Origin: Rahnella sikkimica
GTDB lineage: Bacteria; Pseudomonadota; Gammaproteobacteria; Enterobacterales; Enterobacteriaceae
Length of the DNA: 64,000 nucleotides
Direction of reading: 5' to 3'
Assembly (NCBI RefSeq): GCF_002951615.1
Contig: NZ_CP019062.1
Coordinates: 868,001 to 932,000 of the forward strand
Of this stretch, positions 17,662 to 28,653 are shown in pieces; position 1 is the first letter of the stretch, and every line of letters starts with the position of its first letter. The notes beneath the pieces are model-generated. The model ran no database searches, was not told the DNA's origin, and saw only the letters and a program-made list of their open reading frames with translations. Both the position numbers and the translations under genes were made by a program.

Positions 17662-18324
17662 ATGCGTGATGCAATGACAATTCCACCGGAAGCCGCGCCA
17701 GAGGTGGCTAAAAAGCCCCGCCGTGGCCGTCCGCCGAAAACCGAACGCGAGTTTGCGGATACGCGTGAAGCGCTGATCCGCTCAGGTCTGGAAGTCATCA
17801 CGGAGATGGGCTATCTGTCTGCGGGCATCGATGCGGTGATTAAAAACATCTCCGTGCCCAAAGGATCGTTCTACCACTATTTCGCCAGTAAACAGGATTT
17901 CGGCATGACGGTGCTGACGGCCTACGGTGCGTTTTTCGCCCACAAGCTCGACAAATTTTTACTCAACGACGCATTGCTGCCGCTGCAACGCATCGGTGCG
18001 TTTGTCGAAAACGCAGGTCAGGGCATGGCGAGATTTGAATTTAAACGCGGCTGCCTGGTCGGCAATTTATTACAGGAATCACCGCTGCTTCCCGATGATT
18101 TCCCGGAAAAGCTGAAAGCGATTTTGCAGGAATGGGAATGCCGCGTGGCGCGTTGTCTGGAAGAAGCGCAGCGGGCGGGCGACATAAACGCCGACACGCC
18201 ACCGGCGCAGCTGGCGGAGATCTTCTGGTCGGGCTGGGAAGGCGCGGTGATGCGCGCCAAACTGTTCCGTTCAGCCGGGCCCCTGAATCAGTTTTGGGCC
18301 TATTTTCAGAAAAGCCTTCAATAA
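17662..18324 (+). CDS. acuR: TetR-family regulator, AcuR-like
   Basis: 220 residues. A basic tail with an AT-hook-like RRGRPPK (residues 20-26) precedes the TetR helix-turn-helix (GYLSAGIDAVIKNISVPKGSFYHYF, split over residues 50-74). The ligand domain includes KRGCLVGNLLQE. The combination of RGRPPK tail and a downstream acuI gene matches the Rhodobacter AcuR-AcuI arrangement, where AcuR is released by acrylate. No good ribosome site precedes the ATG at 17662; a second ATG at 17674 is no better, so the start is uncertain. Confidence 0.75.
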   Translation: MRDAMTIPPEAAPEVAKKPRRGRPPKTEREFADTREALIRSGLEVITEMGYLSAGIDAVIKNISVPKGSFYHYFASKQDFGMTVLTAYGAFFAHKLDKFLLNDALLPLQRIGAFVENAGQGMARFEFKRGCLVGNLLQESPLLPDDFPEKLKAILQEWECRVARCLEEAQRAGDINADTPPAQLAEIFWSGWEGAVMRAKLFRSAGPLNQFWAYFQKSLQ

Positions 18325-18414
18325 GAAATTCAAAAATAGCACCTGCAATCATTACGTTAGTCATCGCATTTCTAACGACAACTCTTCGAACGCCTGAATA
18401 ATTAAGGGAAAAAA

Positions 18415-19392
18415 ATGAAAGCACTGGTTCTGGAACAGCAAGACAAAGCCACACTGGCCGAAGTTAAAGAGATCGCACTGCCGGAAATGGCGGAAGGCGA
18501 TGTGCGGGTGGATATCAGCTGGTCTGGTCTAAATTACAAAGACGCGCTGGCGATCACCGGCAAAGGCAAAATCATCCGTCAGTTTCCGATGGTGCCGGGG
18601 ATCGATTTTTCCGGCCGCGTCAGCCGCAGCAATGACGCCCGTTTCACCGTTGGTCAGCCGGTTATTCTCACCGGCTGGGGCGTGGGCGAAACACACTGGG
18701 GCGGTCTGGCAGAACAGGCTTGCGTGAAAGGCGACTGGCTGGTGCCTTTGCCGGAAGGGCTGGCGGCGCGGAATGCGATGATCATCGGCACGGCGGGCTT
18801 CACCGCCATGTTGTGCGTGATGGCGCTGGAAGAGGCGGGCGTTAAACCGGAGAGCGGAACCGTCGTCGTGACCGGTGCCAGCGGTGGCGTGGGCAGCACG
18901 GCTGTCGCCTTGCTGCATACGCTCGGTTATACCGTTGCCGCCGTTACTGGCCGCGAGTCCACCCACGATTACCTGCGTAAACTGGGTGCCAGCGAAATTC
19001 TCTCCCGCGATGATTTCGCCGAAACCCGTCCGCTGGAAAAACAAATCTGGGCAGGCGCGGTGGATACCGTCGGTGACAAAGTGCTGGCCAAAGTGCTGGC
19101 GCAAACCAACTACGGCGGCTGCGTGGCGGCCTGCGGGCTGGCGGGCGGTTTTGGTCTGCCGACCACCGTAATGCCGTTTATTCTGCGCAACGTGCGTTTG
19201 CAGGGCGTCGATTCCGTTTCTGTCCCGGCTGACCGCCGTTCTGCCGTCTGGGAACGTCTGCTGAAAACCCTGCCGCAGAGTTTCTACGAGCAGGCGGCGA
19301 CTGAAATCACGCTGGAACAGGCTCCGGTCGTGGCGGCAGATTTCCTCGATAATAAAATTCAGGGCAGAACGCTGGTGAAAATCACCGGTTAA
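18415..19392 (+). CDS. acuI: AcuI/YhdH acryloyl-CoA reductase
   Basis: 325 residues, one more than E. coli YhdH (AcuI), zinc-free medium-chain dehydrogenase/quinone-reductase fold. Segments SGLNYKDALAITGKGKI, the nucleotide loop VTGASGGVGSTAV (about 153-165) and AACGLAGGFGLPTTVMPFILR are diagnostic for the YhdH/AcuI branch. The enzyme reduces toxic acryloyl-CoA to propionyl-CoA with NADPH. It follows the TetR gene by 90 bases that probably include its own regulatory site. This pairing implies acrylate-responsive control. Confidence 0.88.
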   Translation: MKALVLEQQDKATLAEVKEIALPEMAEGDVRVDISWSGLNYKDALAITGKGKIIRQFPMVPGIDFSGRVSRSNDARFTVGQPVILTGWGVGETHWGGLAEQACVKGDWLVPLPEGLAARNAMIIGTAGFTAMLCVMALEEAGVKPESGTVVVTGASGGVGSTAVALLHTLGYTVAAVTGRESTHDYLRKLGASEILSRDDFAETRPLEKQIWAGAVDTVGDKVLAKVLAQTNYGGCVAACGLAGGFGLPTTVMPFILRNVRLQGVDSVSVPADRRSAVWERLLKTLPQSFYEQAATEITLEQAPVVAADFLDNKIQGRTLVKITG

Positions 19393-19399
19393 CCGCCAT

Positions 19400-19430
19400 G
19401 CCCGGCATCCTCAGGGTGGCCGGGCGCTTT
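19400..19430 (+). terminator. Terminator after acuI
   Basis: GCCCGGC (19400-19406) pairs with GCCGGGC (19419-19425), followed by GCTTT. Stem is strong but the T tract is short. Confidence 0.65.
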
Positions 19431-19454
19431 ACCCGTTCATTTTTTCTTCCTCTA

Positions 19455-19482
19455 TAAAGAATTCCCCGCGTTCGGCCGATAA
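19455..19482 (+). promoter_or_regulatory. Sigma-28 (FliA) promoter for cheV
   Basis: TAAA at 19455-19458 and GCCGATAA at 19475-19482 are separated by 16 bases. The -10 element matches the flagellar sigma-28 consensus at all eight positions, and the spacing is within one base of the usual 15. It lies about 95 bases ahead of cheV. Confidence 0.85.
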
Positions 19483-19576
19483 ATACCTTGTTCGTCTGAG
19501 AAAATGATTCCTTATTTTCCAAATGACTCATATTGCAGCGCAAACACACTCAAATAAAAATACGCATGGGGAAAGT

Positions 19577-20548
19577 ATGGATAATTTTCAGAAAGAAATT
19601 GATGAAAGAACAAATCTGACGTCGTCTAACCGGTTTGAATTGCTGTTGTTCCGTCTGGGCTCATCGCCTGACGAAGATCAGTCAGAATTATTTGGCATCA
19701 ACGTCTTTAAACTGCGTGAAATTGTCCCTATGCCGACGCTGACCAAAGCGGCGGGAATGTCATCGCCGATGATGGGGATGACCAATATTCGCGGTGAAAT
19801 TATTCCGGTGATTGACCTGCCTGCGGTCGTCGGGTGTGTGCCGAAAACCGGGCTGAATATTTTGCTGGTCACCGAATATGCCCGCAGCACGCAGGCGTTT
19901 GCGGTGGAATCGGTGGACGATATCGTTCGTCTGGAATGGAGCCAGGTACTGGCGGCAGAATCCGGCGTGAAGAGCCGTAACATCACCAGTATCGCGCGTC
20001 TGGATAACGACAAATCCAGCAACCGTCTGGCGCTGGTGCTGGACGTCGAGCAAATCCTGCACGACATCATCCCGAACAACAATATCGACATGGACAAGAA
20101 GAAAACCAGCTCGTTCAAGATGAAACCAGGAACGGTGGCGATTGTCGCGGAAGACTCCAAAGTCGCGCGTCAGATGCTGGAAAAAGGCCTGAACATGATG
20201 GAGATCCCGGCGCAGATGCACGTCACTGGTCTGGAAGCCTGGAATAAAATCCGCAAAATGGCCGAAGAGTGCAAAGCCGCAGGCGTGCCGATTTCAGACA
20301 AGATTTCCTTTGTCCTGACGGATCTGGAAATGCCGGAAATGGACGGTTTCACGCTGACGCTCAATATCAAACGCGACGAATTCCTGAAGAATATTCCGGT
20401 GATTATCCACTCCTCGCTCTCGGGCAGCGCCAACGAAGATCACGTCCGCAAAGTCGGTGCCGACGGGTATGTGGCGAAATTCGAAATCAACGAACTCGAA
20501 GCGGCGATCCGTAAAGCGCTGGATAAGCGGAACGTTGTGCACGCATGA
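19577..20548 (+). CDS. cheV: CheV chemotaxis coupling protein
   Basis: 323 residues from the ATG at 19577 (GGGGAAAG just upstream). Residues 1-175 form a CheW-like domain (FGINVFKLREIVPMPTL, NIRGEIIPVIDLP), and residues 195-320 a receiver domain with the phospho-acceptor Asp in VLTDLEMPEMDGF and the conserved HSSLSG and VAKFE positions. CheV couples chemoreceptors to CheA and can be phosphorylated. It is isolated from other chemotaxis genes here but has its own sigma-28 promoter and a strong terminator, so it is a monocistronic member of the flagellar regulon. Confidence 0.95.
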   Translation: MDNFQKEIDERTNLTSSNRFELLLFRLGSSPDEDQSELFGINVFKLREIVPMPTLTKAAGMSSPMMGMTNIRGEIIPVIDLPAVVGCVPKTGLNILLVTEYARSTQAFAVESVDDIVRLEWSQVLAAESGVKSRNITSIARLDNDKSSNRLALVLDVEQILHDIIPNNNIDMDKKKTSSFKMKPGTVAIVAEDSKVARQMLEKGLNMMEIPAQMHVTGLEAWNKIRKMAEECKAAGVPISDKISFVLTDLEMPEMDGFTLTLNIKRDEFLKNIPVIIHSSLSGSANEDHVRKVGADGYVAKFEINELEAAIRKALDKRNVVHA

Positions 20549-20567
20549 CATTGAGTTTCTCTGTGAA

Positions 20568-20604
20568 AAAAGCCCGCTTCAGAAAATCTGAGCGGGCTTT
20601 TTTC
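20568..20604 (+). terminator. Terminator after cheV
   Basis: AAGCCCGCTTCAG pairs with CTGAGCGGGCTT, with A's before and six T's after. Confidence 0.92.
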
Positions 20605-20790
20605 ATTTTGCGACGCCGAAAGAGAAGCCTTTCACTTTAACGGGCTATTCTATAATCAGAGTCGGGATTCAGAAATGGTGGAAACTCACAGAACGCACGC
20701 TGAGAACAGAAGGGAAGGTCTATCAAATACATAGGGTGTTCCAGATGTGACTGGGTTAAATCCGCGTATAGAGTAGCAATGAGACTATAA

Positions 20791-23016
<2,226 letters not shown>

Positions 23017-23044
23017 GATGTGTTGAGTTGATGTAGTCGATATA

Positions 23045-23078
23045 AAGCCTGCCTGGGTGACCGGGTGGGCTTTTTTTG
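23045..23078 (+). terminator. Terminator after katG
   Basis: AAGCCTGCC and GGTGGGCTT pair imperfectly around GGGTGACC and are followed by seven T's. Confidence 0.75.
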
Positions 23079-23142
23079 GTTCAGGGGTTGAGTTAAGTTT
23101 TTTACTTCTGCTCAGGCATTCCCTTGCATCTGAAATCACTGC

Positions 23143-23331
23143 TCAGACGGCGATATTAATATTCCGCCCAATCGCCGGATTAGCAGGCAACTGCGGGATT
23201 GATTCGATGAGGCTGGCAGCCGCTGACTGCTGATTATCCAGCGTTTTTTTGAGCATCAGGGTGTTCACCTTGTTGCTGAGATCCAGATTATCAAGACCGG
23301 TCGCCAGTGAGGCAATTTGCGATACATCCAT
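23143..23331 (-). CDS. YjfB-family putative motility protein
   Basis: 62 residues: a polar helix (MDVSQIASLATGLDNLDLSNKV, over residues 1-22), a second helix and a short hydrophobic end. This matches the small YjfB-like family annotated as putative motility proteins, whose function is not established. AGGAGAA lies just ahead of the ATG. The gene is transcribed from an excellent sigma-28 promoter at 23378-23404, which independently supports a flagellar link. It sits tail to tail with katG. Confidence 0.75.
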   Translation of the reverse strand: MDVSQIASLATGLDNLDLSNKVNTLMLKKTLDNQQSAAASLIESIPQLPANPAIGRNINIAV

Positions 23332-23377
23332 TTTGTTCTCCTGTTCAGTGCAATCAAAAAAATGAACTCTTGCAATG

Positions 23378-23404
23378 TTATCGGCACTTCCGGGATAAGC
23401 TTTA
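23378..23404 (-). promoter_or_regulatory. Sigma-28 (FliA) promoter for the YjfB-family gene
   Basis: On the minus strand TAAAGCTT, 11 bases, GCCGATAA: the consensus spacing and a full -10 match. It ends about 47 bases before the start codon. Confidence 0.9.
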
Positions 23405-23493
23405 GAGGGGGAGGGGTATTTTTTACGCTTTCTGGTATGAGTAAAAATGGGGTGTCTGGTGCTTCTTTCACGACGTTAAAACGCAGATACAAT

Positions 23494-23525
23494 AAAAGCC
23501 CTGACCATTGCAGTCAGGGCTTTTA
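23494..23525. terminator. Bidirectional hairpin
   Basis: AAAAGCCCTGAC pairs with GTCAGGGCTTTT around CATTGCA, with A/T tracts on both sides. Confidence 0.8.
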
Positions 23526-23526
23526 A

Positions 23527-24313
23527 GGTACTACAGACTTAAGGTTTAACATTAATGGTCTTAATATGGGTACTGCTCATGATACTGCTTAAAAATGTAC
23601 ACGTTTATCACAGATAATATTGGGTACTGCTACTGAATAAACCTCCCGCTATTTTATGTAATCTATTTCGCCATCTTACTAACATGAACTGATGGCACAT
23701 TAAACAGGTACATCTCCCCTCGCGACATAAACTATTTGATGCATGGCCTTACTTTCGTTGCGATAATTTAACACTACTGATTTACCTTACCCAATCGCAA
23801 GCAATTACTCTTAAAACATGGCCTTACATCGTCGCGCTATCTACACTCATTTGCGATTAACTCTTTGTACTGCGTTACCTTGAAAATCTCCGACACAGAA
23901 ATGTTCATCTTATTGTCGGTTATCACATACAACAAACTACGTGGCCTTTATCGCAAAATTACTTCTTCGTACCTTACTCAACCTATTCACTTAACAGCAG
24001 GCTTTCGTTTACCGCCGTTGAAAGCTAATTTACGGATTTTGAAAACAGTGTCAATACTGTTTTTAATAACATGTTTTTATTTACAGCGATAATATAAACC
24101 CCCCGTCAGGCTACGACTGAGAACTTTCTTATTTAATCACCGGGCAAGAACATCTCTGACGTATTTCAGATGACGAGTGTCACTGTGGAAAAGCTTACCC
24201 ATCAATCCTGAACGGACAGCAATACAAAAACAGGACAACAGGGCGCTGTAAATCCATTTTAAGGGGAGGTTTATATTGCATAATTAATTGTTTTATAGGG
24301 ACTATTTCTATAT
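23527..24313. other. AT-rich gene-free stretch
   Basis: About 790 bases without a convincing gene. The longest frame (23865-24092, plus) has no ribosome site and no recognisable composition. The motif CCTTAC recurs at 23747, 23783, 23821 and 23972, twice within a longer CATGGCCTTAC, with ACGTGGCCTTTA at 23939 as a weaker third. It may be a decayed region, an untranslated leader or a non-coding RNA; nothing in the sequence decides. Confidence 0.4.
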
Positions 24314-24442
24314 CTATTTTTTACGCCGACAACGCTCAGAGCACTTACGCACGTCCTCCCAGCATTTTTCCCACTTCTTGCGCCAGCTGAACGGGCGTCC
24401 GCATACTGTACAAATCTTTGTCGGAAGTTCGCTTTTGTTCAT
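24314..24442 (-). CDS. DUF2256 small zinc-binding protein
   Basis: A 42-residue protein, shorter than most gene finders accept. The sequence has the pattern [19 protein letters not shown] (residues 6-24) then CSERCRR near the end: two CxxC-like pairs spaced as in the DUF2256 family of tiny cysteine-rich proteins. CAGGAG lies seven bases before the ATG. The family's role is unknown; members are often encoded near cryptochrome/photolyase-type genes, which are not seen here. It sits 142 bases downstream of the FAD oxidase gene on the same strand. Confidence 0.8.
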   Translation of the reverse strand: MNKSELPTKICTVCGRPFSWRKKWEKCWEDVRKCSERCRRKK

Positions 24443-24535
24443 CGTGATTCTCCTGCGTCAAGTTTAGCCAGCAGCATTTAGAGGCTCTGTCAGAGGGCCT
24501 GCTGCGCAGGTTAAGACAGACGTCCGGGGTTTTAT

Positions 24536-24556
24536 CCGGCAGCAAAACTGCCGGTG
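24536..24556. terminator. Hairpin downstream of the FAD oxidase gene
   Basis: CCGGCAG (24536-24542) pairs with CTGCCGG (24548-24554) around CAAAA. The T tract is weak on either strand, so its role as a terminator is uncertain. Confidence 0.4.
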
Positions 24557-24584
24557 ATTGTTTACATGAGGGTAATCGTTATTG

Positions 24585-25988
24585 TTATTTGTCAGTCAAT
24601 AAAAGGGGATCATTATCTAATACCAGTGTATCACGGACTTCCCAGCCCCGCAGCTTGCCGGGGTTCAGTAATCCGTTGGGGTCAAGGCATTTTTTAACGG
24701 AAACGACGTCAGGTTTAATTTCCCCTTGTTTGCCATCTTCAATTTGAAAAACATGAGGGTTATTGATTTTGACGTCATGATCACGAAAGGTGGCCATGAC
24801 TTCGTTCAGTCTTTCTTCGGTGGAATAACGCACTATCTGTAAACCGCTGGCGGTGATGTTTCCGTCATTGTCGCGCAGGAATTCAATATGCGAGATGACT
24901 TCGTCACCGAATAAATTGGCCATGTCGATAATCTGCTGACGATAATTCGTACAATTAAACGCTGTCTGTAAATACGTCAGGGAATTGTCGATTTTCAGCG
25001 CATGCAGCGTGGTGTGATTCCAGCAATATTCCATCAGTGACGCATTGGCTTCGCGGGCTTCGTCTGCCGGTTGACGTATGGCGCTGTGCCCGCGATATTT
25101 TTCCAGCAGAGGGGAACAAAATCCTTCGCTTTCCTGCGCAATCACGCTGATCACGGCGTGCTGGCTGGCCTGATAATGCCCGTTCAGATGGCTGAACCAG
25201 GAGGGGATCGGTGCGGCGAACAGCGCAAGCTGACGTTTTACCAATCCCGGCGAACGGGCAAAGGCGTTGGCGTAATCCAGCGCGTCGGTGAAATCATCAA
25301 ACACGTCCAGCCGTTCAATCCACTGATGAACCGGTGCCAGCGCCAGTTCAACCTCGAGCACAATCCCGTTGCTGCCGTAGGCGTGATGCAGCAACAACGC
25401 CTGCGGAGCAGGAACCTGCAAGATACGCGGTTCGGCTTCCATGGTCATGACTTTGACGCTGAGCACATTGCCCGGTGCGCCCAGCGGCCCGTAGTTGATG
25501 GAGCCAATACCACCAAACCCGCCGCCGTAAAGGCCGCCCAGACTGGCGAGCCGGTAGGTAGAGGGCATGCAGCGCAGTTCCCATCCTGCGGGACGGGTCA
25601 GCGTTTCAATTTCAGCCAGCCGGATCCCCGCCTGCGCCCGCACCACGCCATTGCCATATTCACAGATCTGATTGAATCCGGTCATATCGACCAGAATTCC
25701 GCCCTCCAGCGGCACCAGCTGCCCGTAGTTGCCGGTCGCACCGCCGCGCAGGATCAGCGGTAACTGGTGCTGGACGCAGGCTTTAACGACCAGACTCAGC
25801 TCTTCTTCGCTGCGCGGTCTGACCACGGCATCAGCCTGTTTATCTTCCAGCTGTTGTTTGAGCACCGGACTGAACCAGTGAAAATCGCGTGAAAGGCGTT
25901 TGACCTTGGTTGCCTGCAAGGTCCAGTCGAGGTCGGGAAGCGCCTGCTGTATCAGGGCAAGCGCGTGCTGACGTTGTTCACTGTCCAT
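24585..25988 (-). CDS. FAD-linked oxidase (GlcD/PCMH-type FAD-binding)
   Basis: 467 residues. The PCMH-type FAD domain covers about residues 50-225, with VVRPRSEEELSLVVKAC, LPLILRGGATGNYGQL and the ASLGGLYGGGFGGIGSINYG loop. The C-terminal cap ends in CLDPNGLLNPGKLRGWE, the usual LNPGK closing motif of GlcD-like oxidases. Such enzymes oxidise hydroxy acids, amines or alcohols with FAD. It is the last gene of the minus-strand catabolic operon, 27 bases after the permease. The substrate is unknown; the operon suggests an intermediate of an N-heterocycle pathway. Confidence 0.82.
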   Translation of the reverse strand: MDSEQRQHALALIQQALPDLDWTLQATKVKRLSRDFHWFSPVLKQQLEDKQADAVVRPRSEEELSLVVKACVQHQLPLILRGGATGNYGQLVPLEGGILVDMTGFNQICEYGNGVVRAQAGIRLAEIETLTRPAGWELRCMPSTYRLASLGGLYGGGFGGIGSINYGPLGAPGNVLSVKVMTMEAEPRILQVPAPQALLLHHAYGSNGIVLEVELALAPVHQWIERLDVFDDFTDALDYANAFARSPGLVKRQLALFAAPIPSWFSHLNGHYQASQHAVISVIAQESEGFCSPLLEKYRGHSAIRQPADEAREANASLMEYCWNHTTLHALKIDNSLTYLQTAFNCTNYRQQIIDMANLFGDEVISHIEFLRDNDGNITASGLQIVRYSTEERLNEVMATFRDHDVKINNPHVFQIEDGKQGEIKPDVVSVKKCLDPNGLLNPGKLRGWEVRDTLVLDNDPLLLTDK

Positions 25989-26015
25989 ATTCTTCCTGCC
26001 TTTAAATGAATCAGG

Positions 26016-26831
26016 TTAATGAGATTGCACGGCTTCGCTTTCATGCCAGGCGCTCAGGACGCGTCTCGAAATCCACGACATCACCCCAAACAGCGCAATG
26101 CCGGTGAGTGAAATGAGCAGCAGCGCGGCAAACATCAGGGGGATGTCCAGCTGGTATCCCGCCTGCAAGATCTGGTAGGCCAGACCGGTATTACTGCCGC
26201 CGGTGCCGGCAACAAATTCAGCGACCACGGCTCCGATCAGCGACAGACCGCTGGAAATACGCAGCGCGCCGAAAAAATACGGCAGGGCGGAAGGAATGCG
26301 CAGGCGGATGAGGATCTGCAAGCGGCTGGCGTGATTGAGCTGAAAATAGCTCAGCAAGCCCGGTGACACGCTGCGAAGCCCCTGCGTGGTGTTGGAAATA
26401 ATCGGGAACACCGCCATCAGCGTCGAACACACCACCAGCGACAGCGTGGTGTCTTTGACCCAGATGATGATCAGCGGCGCGATGGCGACAATCGGCGTCA
26501 CTTGTAAGAACACGATGTACGGGAACAGCGCGGTTTCAACAAAACGGTTTTGCACCAGCACGAAAGCCACCAGCGAACCGATGAAAATCGACAGTAAAAA
26601 CGAAATCAGAGTGATTTTCAGCGTGAACAGCAGCGACATCATCAGGGAACCGAAATGGGTCCACAGACTTTGCAGCATCACCAACGGCGACGGCACCAGA
26701 AACACGGGGATTTTGAAATAGCTCACCCATCCCTGCCACAGCAGGATCACCACCACCGCGACCACGGCCGGATAAAGCACTTTGCGAAACGTGGGGTTGT
26801 TGATCCACGGAGAAGCTTTTTGAGTTTGCAT
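26016..26831 (-). CDS. ABC transporter permease (SsuC/TauC/ThiX type)
   Basis: 271 residues from the ATG at 26831, five bases after the ATPase stop, with GGAG overlapping that gene's end. Six membrane segments are visible. The cytoplasmic EAA-like loop is FQLNHASRLQILIRLRIPSALPYF, split here as residues near 175-198. The family moves sulfonates, nitrate, taurine or pyrimidine precursors. Gene order SBP-ATPase-permease with overlapping or near-touching ends indicates tight translational coupling. Confidence 0.9.
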   Translation of the reverse strand: MQTQKASPWINNPTFRKVLYPAVVAVVVILLWQGWVSYFKIPVFLVPSPLVMLQSLWTHFGSLMMSLLFTLKITLISFLLSIFIGSLVAFVLVQNRFVETALFPYIVFLQVTPIVAIAPLIIIWVKDTTLSLVVCSTLMAVFPIISNTTQGLRSVSPGLLSYFQLNHASRLQILIRLRIPSALPYFFGALRISSGLSLIGAVVAEFVAGTGGSNTGLAYQILQAGYQLDIPLMFAALLLISLTGIALFGVMSWISRRVLSAWHESEAVQSH

Positions 26832-26835
26832 ACCG

Positions 26836-27663
26836 TTACTCCATACCCGATTGGCTGGCTTGCAGCAGGCTGTCCTGCAACTGCTTCGCATAGCGTGAAA
26901 AGGCCGGACTGACGCGAAAATCTTCGCTGCGCGGGAAAGGTTCGGTGATGGCAATATCTTCCACCACACGCCCCGGACGCGCGGCCATCATGATCACCCG
27001 CTGTGACAGAAATACCGCTTCGTGGATCGAGTGGGTGACGAACACCACCGTCAGCCCCTGTTCCCGCCACAGGCGCAGCAGGTCGCTGTCGAGTTTGTTG
27101 CGGGTGATTTCGTCGAGCGCGCCGAAAGGTTCATCCATCAGCAACAGCTTCGGGCGGGTGACCAGCCCGCGGGCAATTGAAACGCGCATCTGCATACCAC
27201 CCGACAGTTCGCGCGGCAGAACATTGGCAAATTTTCCCAGCCCGACCAGTTCCAGCGCTTCACTGACACGGGTATTGGCTTCAGCGCGGGGTACGCCCGC
27301 GAGATCCAGCGGCAGGCGCACGTTATTTTGCACCGTGCTCCACGGCATTAACGTGGCTTCCTGAAACACGAAAGACAACGGCACCTGCGCTTTTTCACGG
27401 CTGTCCCGCCGCCACAGTACCAGCTTGCCGTCGCTGGGTTCCGTCAGCCCGGCGACCATTTTTAACAGCGTACTTTTGCCACATCCCGACGGGCCGAGCA
27501 GGGTGACGAATTCGCCCTGATTGATGGTCAGATTGACCGGCAGAAGGGCGCGGGTGCCGTTGCTGTAAATTTTCTCCGCCGACAACACTTCGATAGCCGG
27601 AATTGGCGGAGGATTGGCTGAGCGGACATCGCTCATTACGGTCAGTTTCGGGGCTGAATTCAT
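26836..27663 (-). CDS. ABC transporter ATP-binding protein (SsuB/TauB/ThiZ type)
   Basis: 275 residues. Walker A GPSGCGKST, Q-loop VFQEATLMPW, signature LSGGMQMRVSIARGL, Walker B LLLMDEPFGALDE, switch THSIHEA. The GMQMR signature and EATLMPW are typical of the nitrate/sulfonate/pyrimidine family. Its ATG overlaps the SBP stop (ATGA), so translation is coupled. The extra 25 N-terminal residues before the ABC domain are proline-rich and may reflect a late start, though the ATGA overlap favours this one. Confidence 0.9.
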   Translation of the reverse strand: MNSAPKLTVMSDVRSANPPPIPAIEVLSAEKIYSNGTRALLPVNLTINQGEFVTLLGPSGCGKSTLLKMVAGLTEPSDGKLVLWRRDSREKAQVPLSFVFQEATLMPWSTVQNNVRLPLDLAGVPRAEANTRVSEALELVGLGKFANVLPRELSGGMQMRVSIARGLVTRPKLLLMDEPFGALDEITRNKLDSDLLRLWREQGLTVVFVTHSIHEAVFLSQRVIMMAARPGRVVEDIAITEPFPRSEDFRVSPAFSRYAKQLQDSLLQASQSGME

Positions 27664-28640
27664 GGCATGACCTTCGCGTCTTTGATCATATCGAGGGTAT
27701 ACGTCTGCTCAAACGGCACTTTCGCCGCGTCGATCAGTTTGTTTTTTACCAGCATGTCCCAGGTCTTTTTCAGGCGCGGTTCAGTGATGATGCCGATACC
27801 CTCTGTTTGCGCGTCGCCGCCGGTCACCAGCGCATATTTTTTCATCTGCGCGATGCCGAAAGCAATCTGGTCGGCGCCCATACGCGGGTTGGCCTGGGTG
27901 ATCAGCACATTGCCTGCCGTCGGATCCTGCAAATATTCTTTCCAGCCCTGCATGGACGCTTTCACGAACGCCGCCACCGCCGCCGGGCGTTTTTGCACGG
28001 TGTCGGCCATGCAGATAATCGAGTTGCCGTACGGCGGGTAGCCCCAGTCACTGAGCATGTAGACGTAGAACGGCTTGCCGCCTTTTTCAACGGAGAAAGG
28101 TTCGGACGTCACATAACCCTGCTGCACCAGATTATTGTCCGCGAGGAACGGCTGCACGCTGAAGGTGTACGGACGGATTTTGGCGCTCGCCAGCCCCAGT
28201 TCACTCTTCGCCCACGGCCAGAAAGAGGTGTAAGCCTCGGTCGCCAGCAGGAAGGTTTTGTCTTTCAGCTCCTGTCCTTTTTCCACTTTGTCATGGCTGA
28301 TAAACACCGTCGGCGAATGCTGGAACACCGTCGCCACGGTCACGGCGTGCACGCCAGCCTGCCAGGTTTCCAGCGCCTGACCGTTGTCGCCGAGCGTACA
28401 GTCAGCCTGACCGGCGGCCATCAGTTGCATCACGTTAACCTGCGGGCCGCCCATTTTGATGCTGACATCCAGACCGGCGGTTTTGTACAACCCTTTGGCC
28501 TGGGCTTCGTAAAATCCGCCATGCTCCGCCTGCGCGTACCAGTTGGTCAGGAAAGTAAATTTCTCTTCCGCCATGCTGGCGGTGGAAACCCCGGCCAGCA
28601 GGGCAAGCAGGGTGTAAGTCGCTGAACGCCGTATTTTCAT
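27660..28640 (-). CDS. ABC transporter substrate-binding protein, THI5/SsuA-like
   Basis: 326 residues from the ATG at 28640 (AAGGA upstream). A signal peptide ends at ASMA-EEK near residue 24, so the protein is periplasmic. The mature start FTFLTNWYAQAEHGGFYEAQ and GLDVSIKMGGPQVNVMQLMA are typical of the NMT1/THI5-like family, which binds pyrimidine precursors, nitrate or sulfonates. A clear paralogue is encoded at 33695-34684 in the divergent arm. It is the first transporter gene of the operon, 13 bases after the creatininase-family gene. Confidence 0.9.
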   Translation of the reverse strand: MKIRRSATYTLLALLAGVSTASMAEEKFTFLTNWYAQAEHGGFYEAQAKGLYKTAGLDVSIKMGGPQVNVMQLMAAGQADCTLGDNGQALETWQAGVHAVTVATVFQHSPTVFISHDKVEKGQELKDKTFLLATEAYTSFWPWAKSELGLASAKIRPYTFSVQPFLADNNLVQQGYVTSEPFSVEKGGKPFYVYMLSDWGYPPYGNSIICMADTVQKRPAAVAAFVKASMQGWKEYLQDPTAGNVLITQANPRMGADQIAFGIAQMKKYALVTGGDAQTEGIGIITEPRLKKTWDMLVKNKLIDAAKVPFEQTYTLDMIKDAKVMP

Positions 28641-28653
28641 CGTGAGAATTCCT

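Noticed and set aside
23865..24092. 75-codon plus-strand frame
   Set aside because: No ribosome site, odd composition, and no recognisable motif.
27603..28625. 340-codon plus-strand frame opposite the SBP gene
   Set aside because: Antisense shadow; the minus strand encodes a full SBP with signal peptide and family motifs.
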